Of a DNA stretch of 62,607 nucleotides, positions 52,528 to 62,284 are shown in pieces. Below the pieces are notes generated by a model that saw nothing but the letters and a program-made list of their open reading frames with translations, did not search any database and was not told the origin of the DNA. Source of the stretch: Desulfocapsa sp. (GTDB lineage: Bacteria; Desulfobacterota; Desulfobulbia; Desulfobulbales; Desulfocapsaceae); the NCBI GenBank assembly GCA_030145625.1, contig JAQYVF010000019.1, forward strand, positions 1 to 62,607, written 5' to 3'. The translations under genes and the position numbers were made by a program. Within the stretch, counting starts at the first letter, position 1; the number at the start of each line of letters is the position of its first letter.

Positions 52528-52959
52528 ATGAACAAAATTGGAACCACCTTTGCTTTTTGCTTAGCTCTGGCTGCCAGCCCTGCCCTTGCCCATCATCCGG
52601 CTGCAGACATTGTTGATCCAGTGATCTATGCAATGATTGATGAGATGGTGTCCGATACTCCCCATGCCGACCTGGTTTTTGACGAAGATATGGGTACCTC
52701 CACATTCGAAATAGATTCTGTCAGTGCAGCAGAAGATCTTATTGACGATGGATTGCTTGCCACTCTGTCCCTGCTCGACGTCGAAGATGTGACAGCTACC
52801 ATCACATTTGGCTATGACATTGAATCAGCAAGCAGCAGCAATGAAGATCCCACGGATGATCACTGGGCGGAAAGAAATGATTGGGGCAGGCAGGTATTTA
52901 TCACTGTCAACACCGAACTCTGCGAAACCCCTCCCTGTGAAGATATACTAAGCGACTAA
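52528..52959 (+). CDS. Small acidic secreted protein of unknown function
   Basis: 143-aa protein with a clear signal peptide (MNKIGTTFAFCLALAASPAL, cut after ALA before HHPAAD). The mature ~121 residues are strongly acidic (many Asp/Glu, few Lys/Arg), with two cysteines at the C-terminus (CETPPC) and a His-Pro start, HHP, which might bind a metal. No family recognised. It has its own ribosome binding site and its own terminator, so it is a one-gene unit. Confidence 0.7.
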   Translation: MNKIGTTFAFCLALAASPALAHHPAADIVDPVIYAMIDEMVSDTPHADLVFDEDMGTSTFEIDSVSAAEDLIDDGLLATLSLLDVEDVTATITFGYDIESASSSNEDPTDDHWAERNDWGRQVFITVNTELCETPPCEDILSD

Positions 52960-53267
52960 AGGTTCTATGGGTTATTTATTAAACTGCTAAGCTTTTCAAG
53001 AGAAGTCACCAGGCGACAGAGACACCTCTCTGTCGCCTTTTTTCATGCACTATGCAAAACAATCCTTCCTTCCACCTCTTCATTTCATCCTATTCTCCTC
53101 CAGTCAATTCTCATCGGTAACTTCCACTGCCTTTCCGGTGCCCCCCCCCACGTGCAGGGACACATTACATCTGGTAGTCTTTGCTGAGGTAGAGTATTTT
53201 GCTCTTTTCCCTTCAGATGGTCTTCCAGTAAAGAACCTTTTAATTCAACAATTCCTCTTTATCTCCC
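52960..53267. other. 308-bp intergenic region after the small secreted protein
   Basis: Begins with the terminator at 53011-53043. After it there is a C9 tract (53141-53149) and no recognisable gene or promoter up to the tex start at 53268. Confidence 0.5.
53011..53043 (+). terminator. Rho-independent terminator of the small secreted protein gene
   Basis: AGGCGACAGAGA-cacc-TCTCTGTCGCCT, a perfect 12-bp stem with a 4-nt loop, followed by TTTTTT. It lies 52 nt after the stop codon. Confidence 0.92.
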
Positions 53268-55397
53268 ATGGATCAAAACCAACAGCATCACAACCGTATC
53301 TCTCAAGACCTGCAGATCTCCGTCAAGCAGGTGACAGCCACAGCCCATCTTCTGGCAGAAGGTGCCACAGTCCCCTTTATCTCCAGATACCGAAAAGAGG
53401 TGACCGGCTCCCTTGATGAAATTCAGGTTGCAGCCATCCGAGATCAACTCACCAGCCTTACTGAACTGGATAAGCGTCGTCAGACAATTATAGATTCGCT
53501 CTCCACAAGGGATCTTTTAACTGACGAGTTACAGGCCGGCTTACAGCGTGCGCAAGACCTGGCAACCCTGGAAGATATCTATCTGCCGCACAAACAGAAA
53601 AGAAAAACCCGTGCCATGATAGCCAGGGAAAAAGGTTTAGAACCCCTGGCCCGCTCAATCTTTAACGGCCATGACAAAGATATCGACATCCCTGCCTTTA
53701 TTGATTCTGAAAAAGGAGTAACTTCTGAGGATGAGGCCCTGGCCGGTGCCAGAGATGTCATCGCCGAATGGATAAATGAAGATCCGGCAATGCGTGCCCG
53801 TCTACGCAAGCTCTTTAGCGAAAAGGCAACAATCCATTCTACAGTCATAAAAAAGAACAAGGAAGCCGGGAGCAAATTTCGGGATTATTTCGACTGGCAG
53901 GAAGAATCCCGGAAGGCCCCGGGACATCGTTTGCTAGCCATTTTTCGCGGCGAAGCCGAGAAGATCCTAAGAGTGTCGGTCAGACCTGAGGATGATCCGG
54001 CCCTGACCATCCTAAATAAACAATACCTGCCCCAGGGAAAATTTCGTGAGCAGGTATCACTGGCAGTGGCAGACAGTTACAAGAGATTACTGGCTCCTTC
54101 CCTGGAAAAAGAACTTCGAAGCAGTCTCAAAGAGAGGGCTGACAGGGAAGCCATACAGGTCTTTGCCGACAACCTCAGAGAATTACTCCTGGCACCACCC
54201 CTTGGACAAAAGCGGGTCATGGCCCTTGATCCCGGATTTCGTACCGGGGCCAAACTGGTCTGCCTCGATGGCCAGGGCAGGCTGCTCGACTTCAGCACCA
54301 TCTATCCCACCCACGGCGGGAACAGGCAGCAGGAGGCGGGGAAAAAAGTCGAAAAACTCTGCCGTCAGCACCAGATCCAGGCCATTGCTATCGGCAACGG
54401 CACAGCCGGTCGTGAAACGGAGCAATTTGTCCGCAACCTCGACCTGGACAGCAAGATCCTTATCACCCTGGTCAACGAAAGCGGGGCCTCGATTTATTCT
54501 GCTTCCGAGGTTGCCCGCCGGGAGTTCCCCGATCATGACATCACTGTCCGCGGGGCCGTCTCCATAGGCCGGCGCCTCCAGGACCCCCTGGCTGAACTGG
54601 TCAAACTCGATGCCAAATCAATAGGAGTTGGCCAGTACCAGCACGACGTCAACCAGGCAGAACTCAAAAAAGGTCTGGAAGATGTGGTGGTCAGCTGTGT
54701 CAACAGTGTCGGGGTAGAGGTCAACAGTGCCTCACAGGAACTGCTCACCTATGTCTCCGGCCTGGGCCCGGTCCTGGCCGCAAACATCATAAGCTACCGC
54801 GATGAACATGGTGCCTTTGGCAGCAGAAAAGAACTGATGAAGGTCCCCAGACTTGGAGCAAAGGCCTTTGAGCAGTGTGCCGGATTCCTGCGTATCCATG
54901 GTGCCGAAAATCCGCTGGACGATTCCGCTGTCCATCCGGAACGCTATAAAACCGTGATGAAGATGGTCGCAGACCTCAGTTGTAGTGTCAGTGACTTGAT
55001 CAAGCAGCAGGAACTGAGGGAAAAGCTCAATCTCGAAAAATATGTCTCTGCAACAGTTGGCCTGCCGACACTTCATGATATCCTTGGCGAACTCGCCAAA
55101 CCCGGTCGTGATCCACGCCAGGAGTTCACCACCTTTGCCTTTGCCAGCGATGTGAACACCATTGACGACTTGATTTCTGAAATGAGACTCCCTGGTATTG
55201 TCACCAACGTCACCCGCTTTGGTGCCTTTGTCGATATAGGGGTCCATCAGGACGGGCTGGTACATATCAGCCAGTTGGCGGATAGATTTGTCAAAGATCC
55301 CAATGAGGTCGTAAAGGTAGGGCAGCAAGTTATGGTCCGGGTCCTTGAGGTGGACCAACAGAGGAAACGAATCGCCCTCTCCCTTCGTGAGTTGTAA
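53268..55397 (+). CDS. tex: Tex-like S1 RNA-binding transcription accessory protein
   Basis: 709-aa Tex protein with the usual length and order: N-terminal helix-turn-helix (QDLQISVKQVTATAHLLAEG; FISRYRKEVTGSLDEIQVAA), the YqgF-like RNase H core (RVMALDPGFRTGAKLVCLDG, IAIGNGTAGRETEQF), helix-hairpin-helix (YVSGLGPVLAANIISYRDEHG) and the C-terminal S1 domain (GIVTNVTRFGAFVDIGVHQDG). Tex is a conserved nucleic-acid-binding factor linked to transcription and ribosome function. The start has no strong Shine-Dalgarno. Confidence 0.95.
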   Translation: MDQNQQHHNRISQDLQISVKQVTATAHLLAEGATVPFISRYRKEVTGSLDEIQVAAIRDQLTSLTELDKRRQTIIDSLSTRDLLTDELQAGLQRAQDLATLEDIYLPHKQKRKTRAMIAREKGLEPLARSIFNGHDKDIDIPAFIDSEKGVTSEDEALAGARDVIAEWINEDPAMRARLRKLFSEKATIHSTVIKKNKEAGSKFRDYFDWQEESRKAPGHRLLAIFRGEAEKILRVSVRPEDDPALTILNKQYLPQGKFREQVSLAVADSYKRLLAPSLEKELRSSLKERADREAIQVFADNLRELLLAPPLGQKRVMALDPGFRTGAKLVCLDGQGRLLDFSTIYPTHGGNRQQEAGKKVEKLCRQHQIQAIAIGNGTAGRETEQFVRNLDLDSKILITLVNESGASIYSASEVARREFPDHDITVRGAVSIGRRLQDPLAELVKLDAKSIGVGQYQHDVNQAELKKGLEDVVVSCVNSVGVEVNSASQELLTYVSGLGPVLAANIISYRDEHGAFGSRKELMKVPRLGAKAFEQCAGFLRIHGAENPLDDSAVHPERYKTVMKMVADLSCSVSDLIKQQELREKLNLEKYVSATVGLPTLHDILGELAKPGRDPRQEFTTFAFASDVNTIDDLISEMRLPGIVTNVTRFGAFVDIGVHQDGLVHISQLADRFVKDPNEVVKVGQQVMVRVLEVDQQRKRIALSLREL

Positions 55398-55813
55398 CGG
55401 GGCTGCATCATTTCTCATTCTGATTACATACAAAATTCAGCCCCCCCACACACAAGTGTAACCTTCTGATAAAGAAACAAAACAATGAATGCACCCGGAA
55501 TATCATCCCCGCGTAGGCGGGGATCCAGCTACGGGCTAGGCTCCTCGATTCCCGCCTTGCGGGAATGACGAAAAAAGTAGCTGAGCATCATACGTAATCA
55601 TATTTATTATTGTACCGCTGCCATCCCCATTAACCCCACGGTCAAGCCAGGCACTTCTGCCACAGAAGCTCATCCAAAAACATCCCGCCCCATTGCACCA
55701 CAAAAACGCCTATTCAAATGACAATCAGTATCATAATTACCTATTAGACCAACAGCACTCTTCAGCGTATAGTCAACTTTCTATAAAAAACATACTTTAC
55801 TGAGGAGGATAGA
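55398..55813. other. 416-bp intergenic region before the pst operon, with REP-like repeat
   Basis: No gene seen. It contains the REP-like pair at 55501-55570 and, before pstS, AGGAGG ribosome binding site (55802-55807). I looked for a Pho box near 55720-55790 and did not find a good match to the E. coli consensus. Confidence 0.5.
55501..55570. repeat. REP-like palindromic repeat pair
   Basis: Two facing hairpins: TCATCCCCGCGTAGGCGGGGAT (55503-55524) and ATTCCCGCCTTGCGGGAATGAC, which are near reverse complements of each other. This TCAT-CCCCGC...GCGGGG type is a known extragenic repeat in many proteobacteria. Confidence 0.75.
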
Positions 55814-56656
55814 ATGAAAAAAGGTTTTCACATGTTGTCGCTCATTGGCGCCACTGCTCTGTTTTTGCTGTTTTCCATCACCGGAGGAGCTGCAGCCTCT
55901 GACCTTGCACCCTTTGCCGAGCAGGAAGGAGCACTCAGAGTAGCCGGGGGAACCGCTCACATCCCGGTGATGAAAGAGGCGGCCAAACAGATTATCCAGT
56001 CTAACCCGAAAATCCAAATCAGCATCGCCGGCGGTGGTTCCGGTCTCGGTATCAAACAGGCGGGAGAGGGATTGATCGATATAGGAAATGCGGGACGTAA
56101 GCCAACCGATGAAGAGATCAGCAAATATGACCTGAAACTCTTTAAATGGGCCATTGACGGCGTTGGAGCCGTTGTACATCCGGAAAACAGCGTCAAATCA
56201 CTGAGCAGCGTTCAATTGCAGGACATCTATTCAGAGAAGATCAGCAACTGGAAAGAGCTTGGCGGAACTGACCGCCAGATCAACCTCTACACCCGTGATG
56301 AGGCCAGCGGTACACGCAAGGTCTTCTGGAAAAAGGCTCTGAGCAAGGGGGAGATATCGGCCAAAGCCAACGTGGTAATTTCCAACGGTGCTATGAAAAC
56401 CGCTGTTGCCGGAGACCCTTTTGCCATCGGCTACATTTCCGTTGGCCATATGGACCCAAGCGTTACGCCGATAGCCCTTGACGGGGTAGCACCAAACCTG
56501 GATACCGTACGCAGCGGAGAATATAAAGTAGCACGCGGCCTGTACAGTCTAAGTAAAGGTGAGCCATCCGGATTGGCCAAACTCTTTCTCGACTTTATCT
56601 TCAGCCCCAGCGGTCAAAAGATTGTCGCTGAAAAGGGATTTATCCCTGTTCGTTAA
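55814..56656 (+). CDS. pstS: Phosphate ABC transporter substrate-binding protein PstS
   Basis: 280-aa periplasmic phosphate-binding protein. Signal peptide (MLSLIGATALFLLFSITGGA, cut at AAA-SDL), the phosphate loop pattern SIAGGGSGLGIKQAGEG, GNAGRKPTDEE, and the RDEASGTRKVFWKK motif late in the protein. It heads the pstSCAB operon. Its stop codon overlaps the pstC start by one base (TAATG). Confidence 0.93.
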   Translation: MKKGFHMLSLIGATALFLLFSITGGAAASDLAPFAEQEGALRVAGGTAHIPVMKEAAKQIIQSNPKIQISIAGGGSGLGIKQAGEGLIDIGNAGRKPTDEEISKYDLKLFKWAIDGVGAVVHPENSVKSLSSVQLQDIYSEKISNWKELGGTDRQINLYTRDEASGTRKVFWKKALSKGEISAKANVVISNGAMKTAVAGDPFAIGYISVGHMDPSVTPIALDGVAPNLDTVRSGEYKVARGLYSLSKGEPSGLAKLFLDFIFSPSGQKIVAEKGFIPVR

Positions 56657-57513
56657 TGAATCGTCCGCATTCTTTTACCGAGTACATCTTTCTGACAGCA
56701 GCGGTCTGTAGCGGCTTGCTCACCGCTGCTGTCTTTATTTTCCTCTTCATTTTCAGCCTGCCGCTCCTGCAAAATGGTCAGCTGACAGATCTTCTGCTCT
56801 CATCCTGGGCACCGGACAAGGGAATGTACGGCATCTATCCGATGCTCAGCACCAGCCTGACGCTGGCCTGTCTCAGCCTGGCAATCAGCTTTCCCGTCAG
56901 CCTTGGCTGCAGTTTTGTCATCACCGCCCTGGCCCCTGCCCGCTTGCGCCGTTTTCTGTTATCCATGGTCAGATTAATGACCGGCATTCCCACCGTGGTC
57001 TATAGTTTTGCTGCCCTCTTTTTGCTTGTACCATTTATGCGCAACATCCTCGGCCAGGGATCGGGAATGTGCATTCTCACCGCCGCACCGGTGCTTGCCC
57101 TGCTCATCGCTCCAACCATGATCATCTTTTTTGTCGGCAGCTTTGAAAAAGTCCCACGCAGCTCAACCCTTGCCGTGGATGCACTGGGAGGCAGTGAAAT
57201 ACAAAAGCTTCTCTATGTCATGATTCCCCTGGCATGGCCGGGTATTCTCAACGGACTCCTCCTTGGCTTCGGACGAGCCATGGGTGACACCATGATCAGC
57301 CTGATGCTTGCCGGCAACAGTGCTTCACCCCTCAACTCTTTAACCCAATCGGCAAGAAGCCTCACCTCCCACATTGCCCTAGTCATGGCATTTGACTTCG
57401 ATTCCATGGAATTCAAATCCATTTTTGTCTGCGGACTTGTTCTCTACATCTTTACAGCAATTCTGATGCTGCTTCTTCGCATGAGTACTCTCTGTTTTTC
57501 AGGTAAACGATGA
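56656..57513 (+). CDS. pstC: Phosphate ABC transporter permease PstC
   Basis: 285-aa inner-membrane permease with about six membrane segments and the ABC-contact loop near VDALGGSEIQKLLYVMIPLAWPG-like region (EAA motif, positions about 175-195). Family length is 290-310. It overlaps pstA by 4 nt (ATGA). Confidence 0.93.
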   Translation: MNRPHSFTEYIFLTAAVCSGLLTAAVFIFLFIFSLPLLQNGQLTDLLLSSWAPDKGMYGIYPMLSTSLTLACLSLAISFPVSLGCSFVITALAPARLRRFLLSMVRLMTGIPTVVYSFAALFLLVPFMRNILGQGSGMCILTAAPVLALLIAPTMIIFFVGSFEKVPRSSTLAVDALGGSEIQKLLYVMIPLAWPGILNGLLLGFGRAMGDTMISLMLAGNSASPLNSLTQSARSLTSHIALVMAFDFDSMEFKSIFVCGLVLYIFTAILMLLLRMSTLCFSGKR

Positions 57514-58391
57514 TACGCAGACTCATTGAAGACGCACTCACCGTACTGTCCTGGGCCGCCGGACTACTGCTTACGCTGGCACTTCTGACTCTTGCGGGTT
57601 ATCTGTTAAAAAAAGGCGGCAGCACCCTGGGGGTCGATCTCATCTTTGGAGACACTGCCCCCCTGGATGCCTTGATGCTGCGACGTCAGGTCTTTGACGG
57701 CCTCTTTCCAGCCATGATCGGCACCCTGCTGCTTATCACCGGCTCCATGCTCATTGCCATTCCGGTGGGCATCGCCGCCGGTATTTATATGGCCGAATAT
57801 TGCAGTGGCCGGGTCAAAGGATTTTTCAGCCTGCTCTTTGACATCCTGGCCGGGGTACCGTCCATCGTCGTCGGTCTGGCCGGACTCTCACTCACTATCT
57901 TCCTGCACCGCCATTTCTCAGCACAGATTTCAACCAGCCTTTTGATCTCCTGCCTGTCTCTGGCCCTTCTGGTTTTGCCCTACCTGATCCGCACCACCCA
58001 GACAGCCCTTGAATCCATCGATCCGCTTATTCGCAGAACCGCGCCGGCCCTCGGGGCATCGCGTCTGCAAAATATTATCCGGGTGCTGCTGCCCAACTCC
58101 ATCTCCGAGATTGTCGGCGGCATTATCCTGGCCACCGGCCGCTGTGCTGAAGATACGGCTGTTATCATGTTGACCGGAGCGGTTGCCTCGGCAGGCCTGC
58201 CCCGCTCAATTTTCGGTCAATATGAGGCCCTGCCCTTTTACATCTACTATATTTCATCGCAATACACCGGACCTGACGAACTGGCCCGAGGTTTTGGCGC
58301 TGCCATCCTGTTGATACTCATCTGCGCCGGCCTGCTGCTGATCGCTCTATGGATGCAGAAACGGCTGACGACATTGCTCCTCTACAGGTAA
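57510..58391 (+). CDS. pstA: Phosphate ABC transporter permease PstA
   Basis: 293-aa second permease with about six membrane segments and the EAA loop around ALGASRLQNIIRVLLPNSI. Typical motif GIYMAEYCSG and DILAGVPSIVVGLAGLS. It overlaps pstC and ends just before the pstB start. Confidence 0.93.
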   Translation: MIRRLIEDALTVLSWAAGLLLTLALLTLAGYLLKKGGSTLGVDLIFGDTAPLDALMLRRQVFDGLFPAMIGTLLLITGSMLIAIPVGIAAGIYMAEYCSGRVKGFFSLLFDILAGVPSIVVGLAGLSLTIFLHRHFSAQISTSLLISCLSLALLVLPYLIRTTQTALESIDPLIRRTAPALGASRLQNIIRVLLPNSISEIVGGIILATGRCAEDTAVIMLTGAVASAGLPRSIFGQYEALPFYIYYISSQYTGPDELARGFGAAILLILICAGLLLIALWMQKRLTTLLLYR

Positions 58392-58396
58392 CCCCA

Positions 58397-59113
58397 ATGC
58401 AATCATCAATTAAAATCCGCACCCAAGCCCTCTGTTTTTATTATCATCACAAACAGGTACTGCACGATATCAGTGTACAGCTCCCGGCCAATAAAATAAC
58501 GGCCATTACCGGACCTTCCGGCTCCGGCAAATCCACCTTTCTCATGATCCTGAACAGACTGTGGGAAGAAATAGCCGGCTGCTCCATATCCGGCAATGTG
58601 ACTGTGGAACTGGAAGGACACCTGCAGGACATTAACGACAAGGCCCTGCCCGCCCGTGTCCTGCGCCGCAAAGTAGGCATGGTTTTTCAACAGCCAAACC
58701 CTCTGCCCATGTCTATTTTCAAAAACATAGCATTCCCTCTGTATCTCACTCATATTACGAACAAAAAGCATGTTAAAGATGCAGTGGAGGGCGCACTCAG
58801 ACAGGTTCACATCTGGGATGAAGTAAAGGATAGACTCAACGACGACGGCCGCCTGCTTTCAGGCGGGCAGCAGCAGCGGCTCTGCCTGGCAAGGGCGCTT
58901 GTTCTGAGCCCAGAAGTACTGCTCCTGGACGAACCAACATCCTCGCTCGATCCCGAGGCCAGCGCAGCCATAGAAGAGCTGTTGCTCTCCCTGAAATCGC
59001 AGTGCACACTAATCATGGTTTCCCATTACCAGGACCAGATCCAGCGCATCGCCGACCTGCGCTTTGAAGTCCGAGATGGTCGATTTCTATGTCCTGATGC
59101 AGGATGTAACTGA
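58397..59113 (+). CDS. pstB: Phosphate ABC transporter ATP-binding protein PstB
   Basis: 238-aa ATPase of the phosphate importer. Walker A GPSGSGKST, Q-loop MVFQQPNPLPMSIF (typical of PstB), signature LSGGQQQRLCLARA, Walker B VLLLDEPTSSLDPE, H-loop MVSHY. The start at ATG 58397 gives the usual N-terminus (IKIRTQALCFYYHHKQVL); the longer frame from 58349 would overlap pstA by 43 nt. No phoU or phoB/R follows in the window, which is unusual for a pst operon. Confidence 0.93.
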   Translation: MQSSIKIRTQALCFYYHHKQVLHDISVQLPANKITAITGPSGSGKSTFLMILNRLWEEIAGCSISGNVTVELEGHLQDINDKALPARVLRRKVGMVFQQPNPLPMSIFKNIAFPLYLTHITNKKHVKDAVEGALRQVHIWDEVKDRLNDDGRLLSGGQQQRLCLARALVLSPEVLLLDEPTSSLDPEASAAIEELLLSLKSQCTLIMVSHYQDQIQRIADLRFEVRDGRFLCPDAGCN

Positions 59114-59152
59114 TTCAGGAGCGGCTGCCTGCTTTTGCCCCTCTCAATCAGT

Positions 59153-59758
59153 TTATTGTTCAATACAGTAAATGTGGGATAATGCCTGACATGATTGTAC
59201 AACGTGTCTCGTCCATTCTGACGAATAACTTTGAGCAATGGTGCCAATCACCGCTTGGTCTGACACAGCAGCCGAGGTAAAATTATTACATGTGCCCGTT
59301 AAACTATCTATTATTGCACTGCCATCGGGATGGGTGTTAGTCCACGCAGTACCGTACAAGTTTGTCCCTTTCTCCGTGATATGTATAGCGTGACTGAGGA
59401 CCGAATCTGTCAGATCATTCCAATCACTGGCGACAACAGCTTGACCAACCAATACGTATGGCCCTTTTGATCGGTTAAAAGTCGTAGCGGGGGATGAATC
59501 GACGGTACTTATCCAGGCCTTATAACTCCCTGTCAATCCCCCATCTTGTGCTAATTGATTACATATGCCATTGGCTCCGTCTACGCCACCGAGGTTCCCG
59601 CTATATGCTATACTGCTCACAAACACTATTTTATTCATTGATGGATCGTTAGAGCAATTTCCACTGCCAAGAGGGATGACAACTACCTTCTCTGCAAGAG
59701 CTATCGAACAAGAAAAGAGGATACACAACACACTAAAAAAAGGGAGCAGATGCTTCAT
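59153..59758 (-). CDS. Secreted DUF1554-like (C-type-lectin-fold) protein
   Basis: 201-aa secreted protein: signal peptide (MKHLLPFFSVLCILFSCSIA, cut near ALA-EKV), then one domain with KIVFVSSIAYSGNLGGVDGA, YKAWISTVDSS, YGTAWTNTHPDGSA, CNNFTSAA and a final CQALSHIYCIEQ. The Gly-Gly-x-x-Gly-Ala-Asn...CxxLA start and W/C positions match DUF1554, a lectin-like fold seen in Leptospira and some proteobacterial surface proteins. The ATG at 59758 follows GGAAGG; the longer frame from 59812 lacks a ribosome binding site. Confidence 0.75.
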   Translation of the reverse strand: MKHLLPFFSVLCILFSCSIALAEKVVVIPLGSGNCSNDPSMNKIVFVSSIAYSGNLGGVDGANGICNQLAQDGGLTGSYKAWISTVDSSPATTFNRSKGPYVLVGQAVVASDWNDLTDSVLSHAIHITEKGTNLYGTAWTNTHPDGSAIIDSLTGTCNNFTSAAVSDQAVIGTIAQSYSSEWTRHVVQSCQALSHIYCIEQ

Positions 59759-60018
59759 AGTTTCCTTCCATTTTTCTTTATTTTTCAATTGATCAGAATT
59801 TCCCAAATGCAATTTTGCATATAAAAAAACTTTTCTCCCCCAAGAGAACTACAGAAGCCCCAGAGACCACAGACGGCTATCCCCTTGAAATAAAAATCCA
59901 ACAAGTGTCTCTTAACGATCGCCCTCAAGACGTATTGTCAGGCCTTTCAAATCATCTCACTCAATGTTTTTTTCTGTCTTACCAGTCGCATAATTTTAAA
60001 AAGAGCAAGGAGCCTAAA

Positions 60019-60888
60019 TCAGGGCATTTGGATATCGTACCCCAGTGCAGAAAGCTGGGCAAGGACACCATCATCGCCCACTAAATGGAGTGCACCAACA
60101 AGAACGAATTCTACGTCCTTTGTTTTGAGCATTGCTTCAATTTTTGGGATCCAGGCATTATTTCGCCGTACAATAATTTCGCTATACACCTCTGGGAAAT
60201 CCTTCTTCAAAGGAGTGAGAGCAACTTCTTTGAGCTTGCGATTATCACCACACCGCCATGCATCTTTGATCGATTGTATCAAGTTGGGGAGTTCTTTGAG
60301 ATCACGCAAGGTATAGGCAATCAACTCATTTTCCTGTCCTTCTCCCATTGCAGATATAAACGTCAACTGCTCTTCAACAGTTTCCAATTGCCCTATTTCT
60401 TTATGATCATTGATGGCTCTCAAACTGAAAAACTCATCTACACCAACACCGACCAGGCCAAGTCGCTGCAACTCTATCATTGTCAAAGTTAGCGCCACGA
60501 TTCCAGGTTTAAAATTCACCATGCTGACCATGGGAACACCTCGACTGGAAAAATGCTTTTCCAGTTCTTGATAGGTCTCTTCATTCAACACCGTCTTCAA
60601 ATTACGCCCATCTGGATAAAGCGCTTTACTCAACATCAGCTCTTGAAACTCAGGGCTCTGCATTTTTTGTATATCGGTTTCAAATACCAATCCAACTGAT
60701 TGGCTGTAAGCTTTTTCAAATGTCGAGGGCAATGGATAATCAGACTGAGTTAAAATATGAATGGTGCCACCAATGAAAAGCTCATTATCTCCTTTAACAA
60801 TCTTCCAAACTGGAGAATCTGCGTGAGCAGGAAGTACCCAGACAAGCAGCCAAAAAAATACCATCCATGCCAATTTCCTATTTTTCAT
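60019..60888 (-). CDS. TraB/GumN family protein (secreted)
   Basis: 289-aa TraB/GumN (ChaN-/PrgY-like) protein with a signal peptide (LAWMVFFWLLVWVLPAHA). Family motif: WKIVKGDNELFIGGTIHILT near the mature N-terminus, and late VEFVLVGALHLVGDDGVLAQL with conserved Gly and His residues, which are metal-dependent protease candidates in the TIKI/TraB superfamily. The ATG at 60888 follows AAGGGGGG; the frame from 60936 is less likely. Substrate unknown. Confidence 0.85.
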   Translation of the reverse strand: MKNRKLAWMVFFWLLVWVLPAHADSPVWKIVKGDNELFIGGTIHILTQSDYPLPSTFEKAYSQSVGLVFETDIQKMQSPEFQELMLSKALYPDGRNLKTVLNEETYQELEKHFSSRGVPMVSMVNFKPGIVALTLTMIELQRLGLVGVGVDEFFSLRAINDHKEIGQLETVEEQLTFISAMGEGQENELIAYTLRDLKELPNLIQSIKDAWRCGDNRKLKEVALTPLKKDFPEVYSEIIVRRNNAWIPKIEAMLKTKDVEFVLVGALHLVGDDGVLAQLSALGYDIQMP

Positions 60889-60965
60889 CCGGCCCCCCTT
60901 GTTAACTCCATTAAATTTTGATGCAATGACCACCAAGACTCAGCATCTCATACTTCTATGCTTCT

Positions 60966-62111
60966 TCACCTTGAGTGAATAAGTTCACTCCCCTTTTCCC
61001 CGAAGAGACGAGCTGTCACTCTGTCAGGCAAAACCCGAAGAAAATTTTCCGATGCTACCATCCTGGAAGTCTCCGGTTTCAACGCATCAAGAAGGATATC
61101 AAACTTCTTGATTTCCTTCACATAGGTATCAAAGTGCCCGACCTTATCCGTTCCGATCATGAACCTGTCAGGATACTCCTCTACAAGGGAAACCCAGTCC
61201 CTATCAAGCTTGCCGCCGGGGGCCACATTATCTTCAAAGACAACCCAGGAAAGATCAAACCAAAGATTCCCATAGGTCTTGAGCAATCGATCTGCATCAC
61301 GAATTATTGAAGGAAGAGTAAAATGACGGCTGATTCCCACATGAGCCCAGATAAAACGTGTTTCCGGATTCCCCTTAAGTGCATCTTCCATCTCATGCAT
61401 ATAAACCGGTTCCTGAAGCCATTTATTTCCGATATTATGATGCATCTGTACAGGCAGGTCATTCTCTGCGGCAAGCTCATATATCGGATCAAGAGCGATA
61501 TTATTTGCCCGAGCTGTCTCTCCATAGGTTAATCCCGTCAAATCATCATGGCGGGTAAAAATCTCACCTATCCCTTCCCACAACTCAGGATACCATTGCA
61601 TCATACGACGAACATGGTCAATAGCGTTACGATTGGTCGCATTAAAACCGCAGATAAAAGGATGAAATCTCACTCTCTCTTTCTCGGCAAGTTCCATAAC
61701 CGCACGTGCAACTATTGAATCTGTCGCGCTGTACCAATAGGTACGTGAATCATCATCAAGATAATAGAGAGGTTCGCGGGGCTCTGCAGCATGCCATTTC
61801 TTCAGGACGGGTAACCCCATGACCTGTATATGATACACTCCAGCAGCGTCCATTTTTTCAAGAAGTGCCTCTATTCCATCCGTTTCCTGCAGGAAATCAA
61901 CATAGTGGCAATGAGCATCGGTATAACGATATGCAGTTGACGACATCTTTGCTACCGGTGATGATGCCGCACTTTCCGTCACATTCAGGTGATGCGGTGT
62001 ACACCCGAGCAAAGGATTAAGGGCCACCGTACCTGTGACGGCTGCTGTCGTCTTTAAAAAGTCTCTTCGGGTCAAAGAGTTTATCCCCTTGTTACTCTCG
62101 CTGTCATCCAT
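60966..62111 (-). CDS. Amidohydrolase-superfamily enzyme with a Tat signal
   Basis: 381-aa metal-dependent hydrolase of the amidohydrolase (TIM-barrel, PHP/TatD-like) type. The N-terminus has a twin-arginine signal (SLTRRDFLKTTAAVTGTVAL) and a lipobox-like LLGC, so it is exported folded with its metal. Metal-site motifs: YTDAHCHYVDFLQ early, HMHHN-like QMHHNIGN and FIWAHVGISRH in the middle, and FMIGTDKVGHFDT late. The closest sense is amidohydrolase 2 (decarboxylase/hydratase). It is 29 nt downstream-adjacent (convergent order) to the TraB gene's start side on the same strand. Confidence 0.85.
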   Translation of the reverse strand: MDDSESNKGINSLTRRDFLKTTAAVTGTVALNPLLGCTPHHLNVTESAASSPVAKMSSTAYRYTDAHCHYVDFLQETDGIEALLEKMDAAGVYHIQVMGLPVLKKWHAAEPREPLYYLDDDSRTYWYSATDSIVARAVMELAEKERVRFHPFICGFNATNRNAIDHVRRMMQWYPELWEGIGEIFTRHDDLTGLTYGETARANNIALDPIYELAAENDLPVQMHHNIGNKWLQEPVYMHEMEDALKGNPETRFIWAHVGISRHFTLPSIIRDADRLLKTYGNLWFDLSWVVFEDNVAPGGKLDRDWVSLVEEYPDRFMIGTDKVGHFDTYVKEIKKFDILLDALKPETSRMVASENFLRVLPDRVTARLFGEKGSELIHSR

Positions 62112-62284
62112 AAACCCACCTTCTCAGTTTAATCAATCAGCTATGCACCTTGTGCTATTTCCCCTTTAGCTGCAGACATCAAAAAGATTTCTGATTACCC
62201 ACAAAGCTCAGCCACTTTCTTGAGGGTAGCTTGAAAAATTCGTCGAAAGAGGGGACCGATTTTATTTTTCTTTGAACGCCGCCG

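Noticed and set aside
59815-60084. 89-codon plus-strand frame between the DUF1554-like and TraB genes
   Set aside because: It overlaps the end of the TraB gene antisense and has no ribosome binding site.
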